From contig NZ_JADWYU010000086.1 in the NCBI RefSeq assembly GCF_016786325.1, positions 1 through 45,481 of the forward strand: DNA of 45,481 nucleotides, written 5' to 3'. Every line of letters begins with the position of its first letter. Within the stretch, counting starts at the first letter, position 1. Positions 34,786 through 42,018 of the stretch are shown here, piece by piece. A model generated the notes under the pieces. It was not told the DNA's origin, ran no database searches, and worked only from the letters and a program-made list of their open reading frames with translations. This DNA comes from Frankia nepalensis (lineage in GTDB: Bacteria > Actinomycetota > Actinomycetes > Frankiales > Frankiaceae). Both the position numbers and the translations under genes were made by a program.

Positions 34786-35929
34786 CACCCGGCTCACCGA
34801 CGAGCAGGAGGCGCTGCGGGCAACCGTCGAGGAGTTCGCCCGCGAGGTCGTCGCCCCCGTCGCCGCGCACCACGACGAGACGAAGACGTTCCCCTACGCC
34901 GTCGTCGCCCAGATGGCCGATCTCGGGCTGTTCGGCCTGCCGTACCCGGAGGAGTACGGCGGCCAGGGCGGCGACTACTTCCTGCTGTGCCTCGCGATCG
35001 AGGAGCTGGCCCGGGCCGACTCGTCGGTCGCGATCACCCTGGAGGCCGGCGTCGGCCTCGGCTCGATGCCGATCTACCGGTTCGGCAGCGAGACGCAGAA
35101 GAAGGAGTGGCTGCCGCTGCTGGCGTCCGGCCAGGCGCTCGGCGCGTTCGGCCTGACCGAGCCTGGCGCGGGCAGCGACGCGGGCGGCACGCGGACCACC
35201 GCCCGTCTCGAGGACGGCGAGTGGGTGATCAACGGCTCGAAGGCGTTCATCACCAACTCGGGCACCGACATCACCCGGCTCGTCACGGTCACGGCCGTCA
35301 CCGGCCGCCCCGAGGGCGGCAAGCCGGAGATCTCGACGATCATCGTCCCGGCGGGCACGCCCGGCTTCACCGCCGAGCCGGCGTACTCGAAGGTCGGCTG
35401 GCACGCCTCCGACACCCACCCGCTCAGCTTCGACGACTGCCGGGTGCCCGAGGCGAACCTGCTCGGCGAGCGCGGCCGGGGTTACGCGAACTTCCTGCGG
35501 ATCCTCGACGAGGGCCGGATCGCGATCTCGGCCCTGTCGGTGGGCCTGGCGCAGGCCTGCGTCGACGAGTCGGTGAAGTACGCCAAGGAACGACAGGCGT
35601 TCGGCTCACCGATCGGCGCCTACCAGGCGATCCAGTTCAAGATCGCCGAGATGGAGGCGCGGACGCACGTCGCCCGGACCGCCTACTACGACGCCGCGTC
35701 GCGGATGCTCGCCGGCGTGGCGTTCAAGAAGGAGGCCGCGATCGCCAAGCTGTTCTCCTCGGAGGCGGCGGTCACCAACGCCCGCGAGGCCACCCAGATC
35801 CACGGCGGCTACGGCTTCATGAACGAGTACCCGGTCGCCCGCCACTGGCGCGACTCCAAGATCCTGGAGATCGGCGAGGGCACCTCCGAGGTCCAGAAGA
35901 TGCTCATCGCCCGCCACCTGGGCCTGTAG
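34778..35929 (+). CDS. Acyl-CoA dehydrogenase of leucine operon
   Basis: FAD-dependent acyl-CoA dehydrogenase, 383 aa, normal length. Motifs: FGLTEPGAGSDAGGTRTTAR (about 125-144), WVINGSKAFITNSG, the dimer helix ERQAFGSPIGAYQAIQFKIA, and the C-terminal IHGGYGFMNEYPVARHWRDS and EGTSEVQ. By position in the operon it should oxidise isovaleryl-CoA. However, the catalytic Glu occupies the E-G-T position (about E367), as in short- and medium-chain enzymes, whereas classical isovaleryl-CoA dehydrogenase uses a Glu elsewhere and has Gly here, so broad short/branched-chain specificity is more likely. GGAGG lies upstream of the ATG. It is the last gene of the operon. Confidence 0.93.
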   Translation: MPDTRLTDEQEALRATVEEFAREVVAPVAAHHDETKTFPYAVVAQMADLGLFGLPYPEEYGGQGGDYFLLCLAIEELARADSSVAITLEAGVGLGSMPIYRFGSETQKKEWLPLLASGQALGAFGLTEPGAGSDAGGTRTTARLEDGEWVINGSKAFITNSGTDITRLVTVTAVTGRPEGGKPEISTIIVPAGTPGFTAEPAYSKVGWHASDTHPLSFDDCRVPEANLLGERGRGYANFLRILDEGRIAISALSVGLAQACVDESVKYAKERQAFGSPIGAYQAIQFKIAEMEARTHVARTAYYDAASRMLAGVAFKKEAAIAKLFSSEAAVTNAREATQIHGGYGFMNEYPVARHWRDSKILEIGEGTSEVQKMLIARHLGL

Positions 35930-36171
35930 CCAGGGCCCGCGACACGCCCGAGGCCGCGGGGCGCGTCGTCGGGACGTGCCCACACCTGACCGATTCCGGA
36001 ACGAACCTGCCCGTCGTCTCAGGAGCCCCTCCCTCGACAACACCGCGCTCCCCGGGCTCCTTCGACCGCCGCACGTCCGGCCCGAGCAGGTCCACCGACC
36101 CCGCCGTTGACCTGGTCCACGAGCCTTGCCCAGGTTTGTCGCGCGGCCCAGCCATGGGTATTGTTGACTCA

Positions 36172-36291
36172 GACAGTGCCGAAGCGGACAGTGCCGAAGC
36201 GGACAGTGCCGAAGCGGACAGTGCCGAAGCGGACAGTGCCGAAGCGGACAGCGCCGAAGCGGACAGCGCCGAAGCGGACAGTGTCGAAGCG
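36172..36291 (+). repeat. Eight tandem 15-bp repeats (minisatellite)
   Basis: Eight copies of GACAGTGCCGAAGCG, five identical at the left, then two with one substitution and one with another, plus a partial ninth copy to about 36300. The array ends 9 bases before an ATG at 36309 and about 45 bases before the antitoxin ATG. The unit is five codons long, so several frames stay open; the plus frame from ATG 36154 would read (SAEAD)n, but it lacks a ribosome binding site. The rest of 35930-36171 holds nothing recognisable. Confidence 0.88.
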
Positions 36292-36300
36292 GACAGAGAG

Positions 36301-36335
36301 GGACATCGATGATCGTTGATGTGTATAGTATGCGC
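36301..36335 (+). promoter_or_regulatory. Promoter for toxin-antitoxin pair, leaderless
   Basis: TATAGT (36324-36329) is a near-consensus -10 in an AT-rich patch and ends exactly 6 bases before the antitoxin ATG at 36336. Transcription would start at or next to the A of ATG. A weak -35 (GGACAT, 36301-36306) lies 17 bases upstream, immediately after the minisatellite. Confidence 0.6.
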
Positions 36336-36572
36336 ATGGCGAGGGTCAACATCACGGTGCCCGACGCACTGCTCGCGCGCGCCAGAACCGCTGGCCTGAA
36401 CATCTCGCAGGTAACCGCCGTCGCGCTGGCCGAGGAGCTCGACCGGCAGGCGAAGCTCGCCGAGCTGGACACATACCTTCTGGAGCTGGAAAACGATCTC
36501 GGGCCAATCCCCGCCGACGAGGCGGCCGCCGCCCGCGAGTGGGCTGACCGACTCCAGGCACGTTCCCGGTGA
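36336..36572 (+). CDS. CcdA-like antitoxin
   Basis: Small protein, 78 aa. The N-terminus ARVNITVPDALLARARTAGL followed by NISQVTAVALAEELDRQ is a ribbon-helix-helix-type DNA-binding domain of the CcdA family. The acidic C-terminal half (LDTYLLELENDLGPIPADEA) would wrap the toxin. The start at 36336 is preferred over 36309 because it lies 6 bases after a near-consensus -10, indicating a leaderless mRNA. It overlaps the PIN toxin start by GTGA. As in other such modules it should repress its own promoter. Confidence 0.85.
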   Translation: MARVNITVPDALLARARTAGLNISQVTAVALAEELDRQAKLAELDTYLLELENDLGPIPADEAAAAREWADRLQARSR

Positions 36573-36955
36573 CCCTCGTTCTCGACTCCGGAGGGCTGTC
36601 AGGCCTGGTACAGCACCGCGGCCATCTTGCGGAACTGCGTGCACGCGGGCTTTGGCCGGCGCAGGTTCCGGCGGTGGTCCTGACCGAGGCTCTCACGGGC
36701 AACCACCAGCGCGACTTCCATGCGAACAGGCTCCTGCGCGCCTGCCAGGTCCGCGAGGTCGACGAGTTGCTCGCGCGCGAAGGCGCCAGGCTACGCGCCG
36801 CCACCGGGCGTGCCGGATCCATCAGCGCGACCGATGCCGTCGTGGCGGCCTACGCCGCATCCCAGCGCGATCCGGTCATCCTCACGAGCGATCCCACCGA
36901 CATGAACGCACTTTCCGAGCACACCACCCAGCCGGTCGAGGTACGGGCGGTCTGA
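36569..36955 (+). CDS. PIN-domain toxin (VapC-like)
   Basis: PIN-domain ribonuclease toxin, 128 aa. Conserved acids: D6 in LVLDSGGLSG, E41 in VPAVVLTEALTG, D90 in SISATDAVVAAYA and D108 in VILTSDPTDM. Predicted to cleave RNA (tRNA or mRNA) when released from the antitoxin. The GTG start overlaps the antitoxin stop, so the pair is translationally coupled. It belongs to a different VapC subgroup from the decayed fragments at 16.5 and 40.9 kb. The pairing of a CcdA-type antitoxin with a PIN toxin is a hybrid arrangement. Confidence 0.88.
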   Translation: MTLVLDSGGLSGLVQHRGHLAELRARGLWPAQVPAVVLTEALTGNHQRDFHANRLLRACQVREVDELLAREGARLRAATGRAGSISATDAVVAAYAASQRDPVILTSDPTDMNALSEHTTQPVEVRAV

Positions 36956-37006
36956 TCAGGCCTGCCTGCCACCTCATGGAACGAAGCCTCTCGCCGCGCG
37001 TGCGGG

Positions 37007-38323
37007 TCAGGGCGCGAGAATCCGCGGGCTGGTGCCCGAGGGTCGTGAGCCGGCCGGGAGCGCGTCCGAGGTGAGGTAGGCGCCGTCGGAGGAGGGGACA
37101 CCGGCGAGGACCTTGTCGGCTCCCCACTCGTCCAGGGGGACCCAGGCGTCGGTGGCCGGGTCCAGAACCTGGGGTTCGGGGTCGGGGCAGTTGGGAACGG
37201 CGGCCGCGACCGTCCTGCCGGTCGCCACGTCGCGCAGCGGCACGATCTGGGTCCGGCACAGCGTCTCGGGGCGCAGACGAGGTCCGGGCAGCGATATCCA
37301 GGTGCCCGTGGCGAGGTCGAACCTGGCCGCGGCGTTGAGCTGCTGGTACGCCGAGTCGAGCGTCGCCGAGACGACGACGAGCCCCGCGGAGGTGGCCGCC
37401 AGGCCGGTGCCCCCGCCGAGTTCGGGAAGCGGCGAGCCCGGAGCCTCGATCCACCGGCGAGCGGCCAGGTCGTAGACGAGCGTCCGCCGGTCCGCCGAGT
37501 TCGAGCTCCGGCCCTCCCGGTTTACCAGGATGACCACCCGGCCGTCGATGGCGGCGGCATACGACGGCTTCAGGCCGTCGGCGGCCGGCGCCGTCGGCAG
37601 CACGGTCCACGTGCCGGTAGCCGGGTCGTAGGCGGCGCCGTCGATGAGCGTCCGGGACTCGACCGGCGGAAATCCGCCGCGCCAGCCGCCCCAGACGACC
37701 AGCCGCCCACCGGCCCAGACGACGGCCGCGCCGTCGCGGGACTGGATGGGGGCGGGCGGCAGCGTCGACCAGGTTCCGGTCGTGGTGTCGAAAGCCAGAT
37801 CGTTGCCGGCCTCGTGGGCGCCCCCGTGGGTGCTTCCCAGAATCGAGCCGCCCCACAGGTAGACGGTCGTGTCGGAGACGGCGACCGCCATGCGGGTCCG
37901 CCGCGTGTCCGGGGCCGGGACGCGCGGGCCGAACGGCGCGCCGGCCGGCTTCGACACGGCCGCGGACCAGCGCGACCCCTCCCAGGTGAGGGAGACGAGC
38001 GCGTCGCCGACGGCGAGCAGCCGGCGCGTCCCGTCGTCCGTCGGCAGGACCGCGGCGGGCAGGTCACGCCACCGCCAGGCGTCGACGCCGGTCGCGGCCG
38101 GCTCCGGCCGAGGCGCGGTGTCGTCCCGCGCCGATCCCGCGAAGAGCACGGCGGCCGCGACGAACGCCACGACGGCGCTCGCGGCCCCGGCCACGGCCGC
38201 CGCGCGGCGCCGCTGACGAGCGCGCCGGACGCGGGCCGCGACGAGGTCTGCCAGCCGGGCGTTGGCCGGCACCCGGTCGGCCACCTGGTGCAGCAGGTCG
38301 GTGAGCTGGTTGTCGTTCATCAT
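37007..38323 (-). CDS. Membrane-anchored Kelch-repeat protein, probable anti-sigma partner
   Basis: Protein of 438 aa. A basic cytoplasmic segment (1-40, including LTDLLHQVADRVPANARLAD) is followed by one membrane helix (about 41-63) and then an extracytoplasmic region of repeated beta-propeller blades. Kelch-type units recur as VYLWGGS...GTWSTLP, LVVWGGW...GTWTVLP and DLATGTWISLPGP. The N-terminal segment resembles those of membrane regulators encoded beside SigE-family sigma factors. GGAGG precedes the two consecutive ATGs at 38323 and 38320. It follows the sigma-factor gene on the same strand after 208 bases. A role as sensor or anti-sigma factor is inferred from the pairing; no zinc-binding HxxxCxxC motif is present. 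Confidence 0.8.
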   Translation of the reverse strand: MMNDNQLTDLLHQVADRVPANARLADLVAARVRRARQRRRAAAVAGAASAVVAFVAAAVLFAGSARDDTAPRPEPAATGVDAWRWRDLPAAVLPTDDGTRRLLAVGDALVSLTWEGSRWSAAVSKPAGAPFGPRVPAPDTRRTRMAVAVSDTTVYLWGGSILGSTHGGAHEAGNDLAFDTTTGTWSTLPPAPIQSRDGAAVVWAGGRLVVWGGWRGGFPPVESRTLIDGAAYDPATGTWTVLPTAPAADGLKPSYAAAIDGRVVILVNREGRSSNSADRRTLVYDLAARRWIEAPGSPLPELGGGTGLAATSAGLVVVSATLDSAYQQLNAAARFDLATGTWISLPGPRLRPETLCRTQIVPLRDVATGRTVAAAVPNCPDPEPQVLDPATDAWVPLDEWGADKVLAGVPSSDGAYLTSDALPAGSRPSGTSPRILAP

Positions 38324-38531
38324 CGACCGACCTCCGTGACGGTGTGCCCCGGCTCGGCGGGGCGTTCCCGCGTCGGACTCCCGCCGTGGCCCGTGGCGAG
38401 GCGCCTCCGGGCGGCGGGGCAGGTTCCGGCGGCGCGGACTCGGCGGCCGGGTGCCGTGATGAGGGCTCGCCCGTGTGACGCTGGCGCGGCGGGGATCGTT
38501 GCCATGGGCGAAACCAGCGCGGTCGGCGCGG

Positions 38532-39296
38532 TCATGCTGGCGGCACCAGCGTGCGCAGCGTCGCCAGGCCTCGGCTGGTCTGGCTCTTCACGGTGCCGAC
38601 CGAGCAGCGCAGGATGTCGGCGGTCTCGGCCTCGGTGAGCGCGAGGTAGTGGCGCAGGACGACGGCGGCGCGCTGCCGGGGCGGCAGGCGGCGCAGCGCG
38701 GCGAGCAGCGCGTCCCGTTCGTCGACGACGGCCGTCGCGTCGGTCGGGTCGGCCCGCTCAGCCGGATCGGCCGGGTCGGCGGGGCGGGCCGGGCCGGGCG
38801 GATCGGTGACGCCCATGGGCCGCTCGCCGCGCCAGCGCGCGGAACGCCACCAGGACACCGAGGTCGTCACGATCACCCGGCGCACATACGCCTCGCGGGT
38901 GTCGGCGGTGACGTGCGCGCCGCGCAGCCAGGTCTTGACGAGCGCCGTCTGGACCAGGTCCTCGGCCTGTCCCAGGTCCCCGACGAGCAGGTAGGCGAAC
39001 CGCGTCAGCCGCGTCCCACACCGCCGCACGAACGCGGCGAAGTCCTCGTCCCGGTGTTCCGACCACCTGGCGCCCGGCTGTTGACCACCACCGGATGGCT
39101 GGCCGAGTCCGTCAGAATCCGCGTGGCTGACGCGATCGCGGTCGGCCTCGTTCGCCTGCCCGGGCGGTCCGGCCCCGGTCAGACCAGCTGGCTGGCCGGG
39201 CTCGGCGGCGGCCGCGCGGGCAGGTGTGGGCTCGGGCGTGCCGACGGGTAAGCACCGGTCGTCCGCGCCCCGCTCCCGCTCGACGTCGCCGCGCAT
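38532..39296 (-). CDS. SigE-family ECF RNA polymerase sigma factor
   Basis: Sigma factor, 254 aa. Region 2 (about 84-150) reads DEDFAAFVRRCGTRLTRFAY followed by GQAEDLVQTALVKTW. Region 4 (about 193-250) has LPPRQRAAVVLRHYLALTEA followed by CSVGTVKSQTSRGLATLR. This matches the actinobacterial SigE-family group. The first 78 residues are an unusual Pro/Gly/Asp-rich extension. GGAGGGG lies upstream of ATG 39296, which supports the long form; without it the protein would have a typical length of about 175. It probably directs transcription of itself and the Kelch protein downstream. Confidence 0.9.
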   Translation of the reverse strand: MRGDVERERGADDRCLPVGTPEPTPARAAAAEPGQPAGLTGAGPPGQANEADRDRVSHADSDGLGQPSGGGQQPGARWSEHRDEDFAAFVRRCGTRLTRFAYLLVGDLGQAEDLVQTALVKTWLRGAHVTADTREAYVRRVIVTTSVSWWRSARWRGERPMGVTDPPGPARPADPADPAERADPTDATAVVDERDALLAALRRLPPRQRAAVVLRHYLALTEAETADILRCSVGTVKSQTSRGLATLRTLVPPA

Positions 39297-39456
39297 TCAC
39301 CCCTCCGCGTCTCGAGGCCACGGCCCGATCCAGTTCTGTCTGGAGATACGCGGCCTGGCCCCGGAAGGTTGCATCGTCGGCGGCATGGCAGCCGACTGGC
39401 CGGGCGAGCGGCGCCGGCCCGGACCTGACCAGAACGGCCCGGGCCGGCGGGGCTCT

Positions 39457-40575
39457 CTAGGCGTCGATCTTCTGGGGAGCGTCGCTCGTCGCGGGTGCCG
39501 CCTGTCGCGGGACGGCGACCGTCGCGCTCCTGCGCGCGCCGCCGAGCAGGGACGGCAACAGCGCCGGGGCGGCGGAGCTGCTGGCGGCGCGGATCGACTG
39601 GCGCAGCGACGCCAGGGTGGCCGTGAGCGCGGTCGGCTCGTAGCCGCAGTGCGCCATGCAGTTGTCGCAGCGCGGGTCGCGGCCCCGGCCGTACTTCTCC
39701 CAGTCGGTGGTCTCCAGCAGTTCCTGGTACGACTTGGCGTAGCCGTCGCCCATGAGGTAGCACGGCTTCTGCCAGCCGAACAGCGAGTACGACGGAATGC
39801 CCCATGCCGTGCACGGGAAGTCGACCTTGCCCTCCAGAAAGTCAAGGAAAAGCGGCGAGTGATTGATCCGCCACCGGTTGCGCCGGCCGTCAGCGAACGC
39901 CTCGCGGAACAGTTTCCTGGTCTCGTCGACGCCAAGGAACTTGTCCTGGCCCGGCGCCTTCTCGTAGGCGTAGGCCGGCGAGAGCATCATCCCGTCGACC
40001 TTGAGGTCGTTGTTGAGGTAGTCGAGCACCTCGATGATGGTCTGCGGGGTGTCGGTGTTGAAGAAAGTGGTGTTGGTGGTGACCCGGAAACCACGCCGCT
40101 GGGCGTCCCTGATCGCGTCCACGGCCTGGGCGAAGACACCCTGCTTCGCCACCGACTCGTCGTGGCGCTCCTGGAGGCCGTCGATGTGCACGGCCAGCGA
40201 CAGGTACGGCGACGGGCGCAGCTTGTCGATCTTCTTGGGAAGGAGCAAGGCGTTGGTGCACAGGTAGACGAACTTCTTCCGCTGCACCAGGCCGGCGACG
40301 ATCTGCTCGACCTGCGGGTGCATGAGCGGCTCCCCGCCGGCCAGGCACACCACCGGCGCGCCGCACTCGTCGACCGCGGCCAGCGCCTGCTCGACCGGCA
40401 TACGCTGCTTGAGCACGTCCGCGGGGTGCTGAATCTTCCCGCAGCCCACGCAGGCCAGGTTGCAGGCGAACAGCGGTTCCAGCTCCAGGGTGATCGGGAA
40501 CTTCGTCCGCCCCGCGAGCCGCTGCTTGAGAATATAGGCGCCGATCTTGACTGCCTGCCGCCGAGGAATACTCAT
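39457..40575 (-). CDS. hpnH: Adenosyl-hopene transferase HpnH (radical SAM)
   Basis: Radical SAM enzyme, 372 aa, which joins the 5'-deoxyadenosyl radical to diploptene to make adenosylhopane, the first step of extended hopanoid synthesis. The iron-sulphur motif CxxxCxxC is C38-C42-C45 (in ACNLACVGCGKIQHP). SAM-binding GGEPLMHPQVEQI follows, and a C-terminal extra Cys cluster (CDNCMAHCGYEPTAL) matches HpnH. A roughly 40-residue Ala/Ser-rich tail is added. GGGAAGGA lies upstream of the ATG. Hopanoids are abundant in Frankia vesicle envelopes, which suits the proposed host. No other hopanoid gene lies in the window. Confidence 0.93.
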   Translation of the reverse strand: MSIPRRQAVKIGAYILKQRLAGRTKFPITLELEPLFACNLACVGCGKIQHPADVLKQRMPVEQALAAVDECGAPVVCLAGGEPLMHPQVEQIVAGLVQRKKFVYLCTNALLLPKKIDKLRPSPYLSLAVHIDGLQERHDESVAKQGVFAQAVDAIRDAQRRGFRVTTNTTFFNTDTPQTIIEVLDYLNNDLKVDGMMLSPAYAYEKAPGQDKFLGVDETRKLFREAFADGRRNRWRINHSPLFLDFLEGKVDFPCTAWGIPSYSLFGWQKPCYLMGDGYAKSYQELLETTDWEKYGRGRDPRCDNCMAHCGYEPTALTATLASLRQSIRAASSSAAPALLPSLLGGARRSATVAVPRQAAPATSDAPQKIDA

Positions 40576-40854
40576 CCGCGTCCTTCCCCCCGCTGTTCAG
40601 CACGCGCCGCCGTGGCGTCCGCGCTTCACCCTTTGCTCGGTCACCCTAGGCGAGCGTTTTCCGCGCCGCCGCGCGTAAGAATGTTGCGGGAAGCATGTCG
40701 CGAATACCCGCCCCGCCCGCGACCCGCCGCGAAACGCGTCCACGGCGCCGCCTGGCCCGGAAAGGCCATTCGTGTCAGGAGTCACGGGTCCCGGCCAGGC
40801 ACCCCGACCGGCGCCCGGCCCTACCGAGCGGCACGCATACGGTTCTCGCCCACG

Positions 40855-40989
40855 GCTTGTGGCTCAGTCGCCAAGACGCCAGGCAGGTCGCGAAACGGGC
40901 CCTGGCGCCCGGCTGGCGATGATTCAAGCCGTTTCCACCGCATGCGCGGCGATGATCAGATCATGCGCGCCGCGTGGCCGCCGTGCCGG
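40855..40989 (-). pseudogene. Second decayed vapC fragment, overlapping iclR 3' end
   Basis: On the minus strand, in a frame different from the IclR gene, ARRPRGAHDLIIAAHAVETA is encoded from about 40986 to a stop at 40927. After frameshifts the reading resumes as ARARF and then DLPGVLATE, the C-terminus of a VapC-type PIN toxin. It aligns with the remnant at 16524-16742 (GAHDLIIAVHAAE and RARLADLPGVLAT). The IclR reading frame ends inside this fragment. The rest of 40576-40955 shows nothing else recognisable. Confidence 0.65.
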
Positions 40990-41885
40990 TCGGTGGGCGG
41001 GCGGCCGGAGACGTCGGCGGTGATCGAGTCGGTGGCCGCCGTGAGCGCCGCGCCGACGCGGGCCACCTCGCCGCCCGTGGCCGGGGCGGCGAAGCCTCGC
41101 AGGGAGACGACGAGGGCGACGTCGCCGTGCGCGTCGAAGACCGGGGCGGACAGCGAGTCGACCCGGTAGGAGACCTCGTCCGCGAGTGCGCCGGCGACGA
41201 AGTCGGCCGGCCCGGCGAGGCCGGCGGCGAGGTCGCGCAGCAGGCCGGGGAGCTGGTCGCGCAGGTTGGCGGCGGCCGCCTCGCCGACCCGGCGGCGGAC
41301 CCGCTCGTCGAGCGAGGCCGACAGCTCGACCGAGTAGCCGCGAGCGCGGACGGCCGGCAGGATCTCGCGGTACTCGCGGCGGTCCGCCTCCACCAGCACG
41401 CCGCCGCGGTCGAGCCAGCCCTCGATCACCTCGTCCGGCTGCCAGGCCATGAACGTGATCCCCAGCGGCGGGTGGAACGGGATCTTGTCGCCGACCCGCA
41501 GCGTCGTGACCGGGCGCCCGCGCGGGTCGACGACCAGGTGCGCGACCGTGGCGAACTCCCCGGCGGGCACGAGGGCCACCACCGACAGGGCGAGCCGGCG
41601 GTGCAGGTCGGCCATCCGGCTGCGCCCGGCCGCGAGCGCGTCGGTGCCCGCCGCCGCGGCCTGACCGGCGGCGATCAGTCCGGGGCCCAGCGCGTAGGTG
41701 CGCCGCGTCGGGTGGCGGCGCAGCCAGCCGGCGCGCTCGAGCGCGGCGAGCGTCGGGTAGCAGGTCGCCGGCGTGGTGCCGAGGCGCCGGGCGATCTCCG
41801 ACTGGCCCAGGCCGCCGGGAGTGCCGGCGAGCATTTCGACGACGGCGACGACCCGGTCGGTCTGCGGCGAGGGACGCGACGACAT
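40956..41885 (-). CDS. IclR-family transcriptional regulator
   Basis: IclR-type regulator, 309 aa. The N-terminal winged helix (about 8-70) includes VVEMLAGTPGGLGQSEIARR, LGTTPATCYPTLAALERAGW and the wing LRRHPTRRTYALG. The C-terminal effector domain (about 85-295) includes VGDKIPFHPPLGITFMAWQP and VDSLSAPVFDAHGDVALVVS. It is divergent from the amidohydrolase operon, with a palindrome-rich gap between, so it most likely controls that operon in response to a pathway substrate. The last dozen residues (DRHGGHAARMI) are encoded within a vapC remnant and are probably not native. Confidence 0.9.
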   Translation of the reverse strand: MSSRPSPQTDRVVAVVEMLAGTPGGLGQSEIARRLGTTPATCYPTLAALERAGWLRRHPTRRTYALGPGLIAAGQAAAAGTDALAAGRSRMADLHRRLALSVVALVPAGEFATVAHLVVDPRGRPVTTLRVGDKIPFHPPLGITFMAWQPDEVIEGWLDRGGVLVEADRREYREILPAVRARGYSVELSASLDERVRRRVGEAAAANLRDQLPGLLRDLAAGLAGPADFVAGALADEVSYRVDSLSAPVFDAHGDVALVVSLRGFAAPATGGEVARVGAALTAATDSITADVSGRPPTDRHGGHAARMI

Positions 41886-41904
41886 GCGTCGACTCTAGCG
41901 ACTT

Positions 41905-41946
41905 CTTTTTGCATATTGCGAATATTGACATGCGACATGCAAAGAG
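41905..41946. promoter_or_regulatory. Nested palindromes, probable IclR operator
   Basis: In the 133-base divergent gap, CTTTTTGCAT (41905-41914) faces ATGCAAAGAG (41937-41946), 10-bp arms with one mismatch. Inside lies ATATT-GCG-AATAT (41913-41925), a perfect palindrome. The block is AT-rich in a very GC-rich setting and lies about 20 bases upstream of the regulator start. It is a strong candidate for IclR binding. Confidence 0.6.
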
Positions 41947-42018
41947 GTTCCCTGATCGGGCGGCGGGCAGCCGTCGCGGGCCGCCCGAGGCGGCCGGCCG
42001 AGCCGGAGGGGACGTCCC

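Noticed and set aside
36172-36300. Possible CRISPR array
   Set aside because: The units are contiguous 15-mers without spacers, so this is a minisatellite.
36154-36312. (SAEAD)n small protein
   Set aside because: It has no ribosome binding site; the open frame follows trivially from a 15-bp repeat. Kept only as a possibility in the findings.
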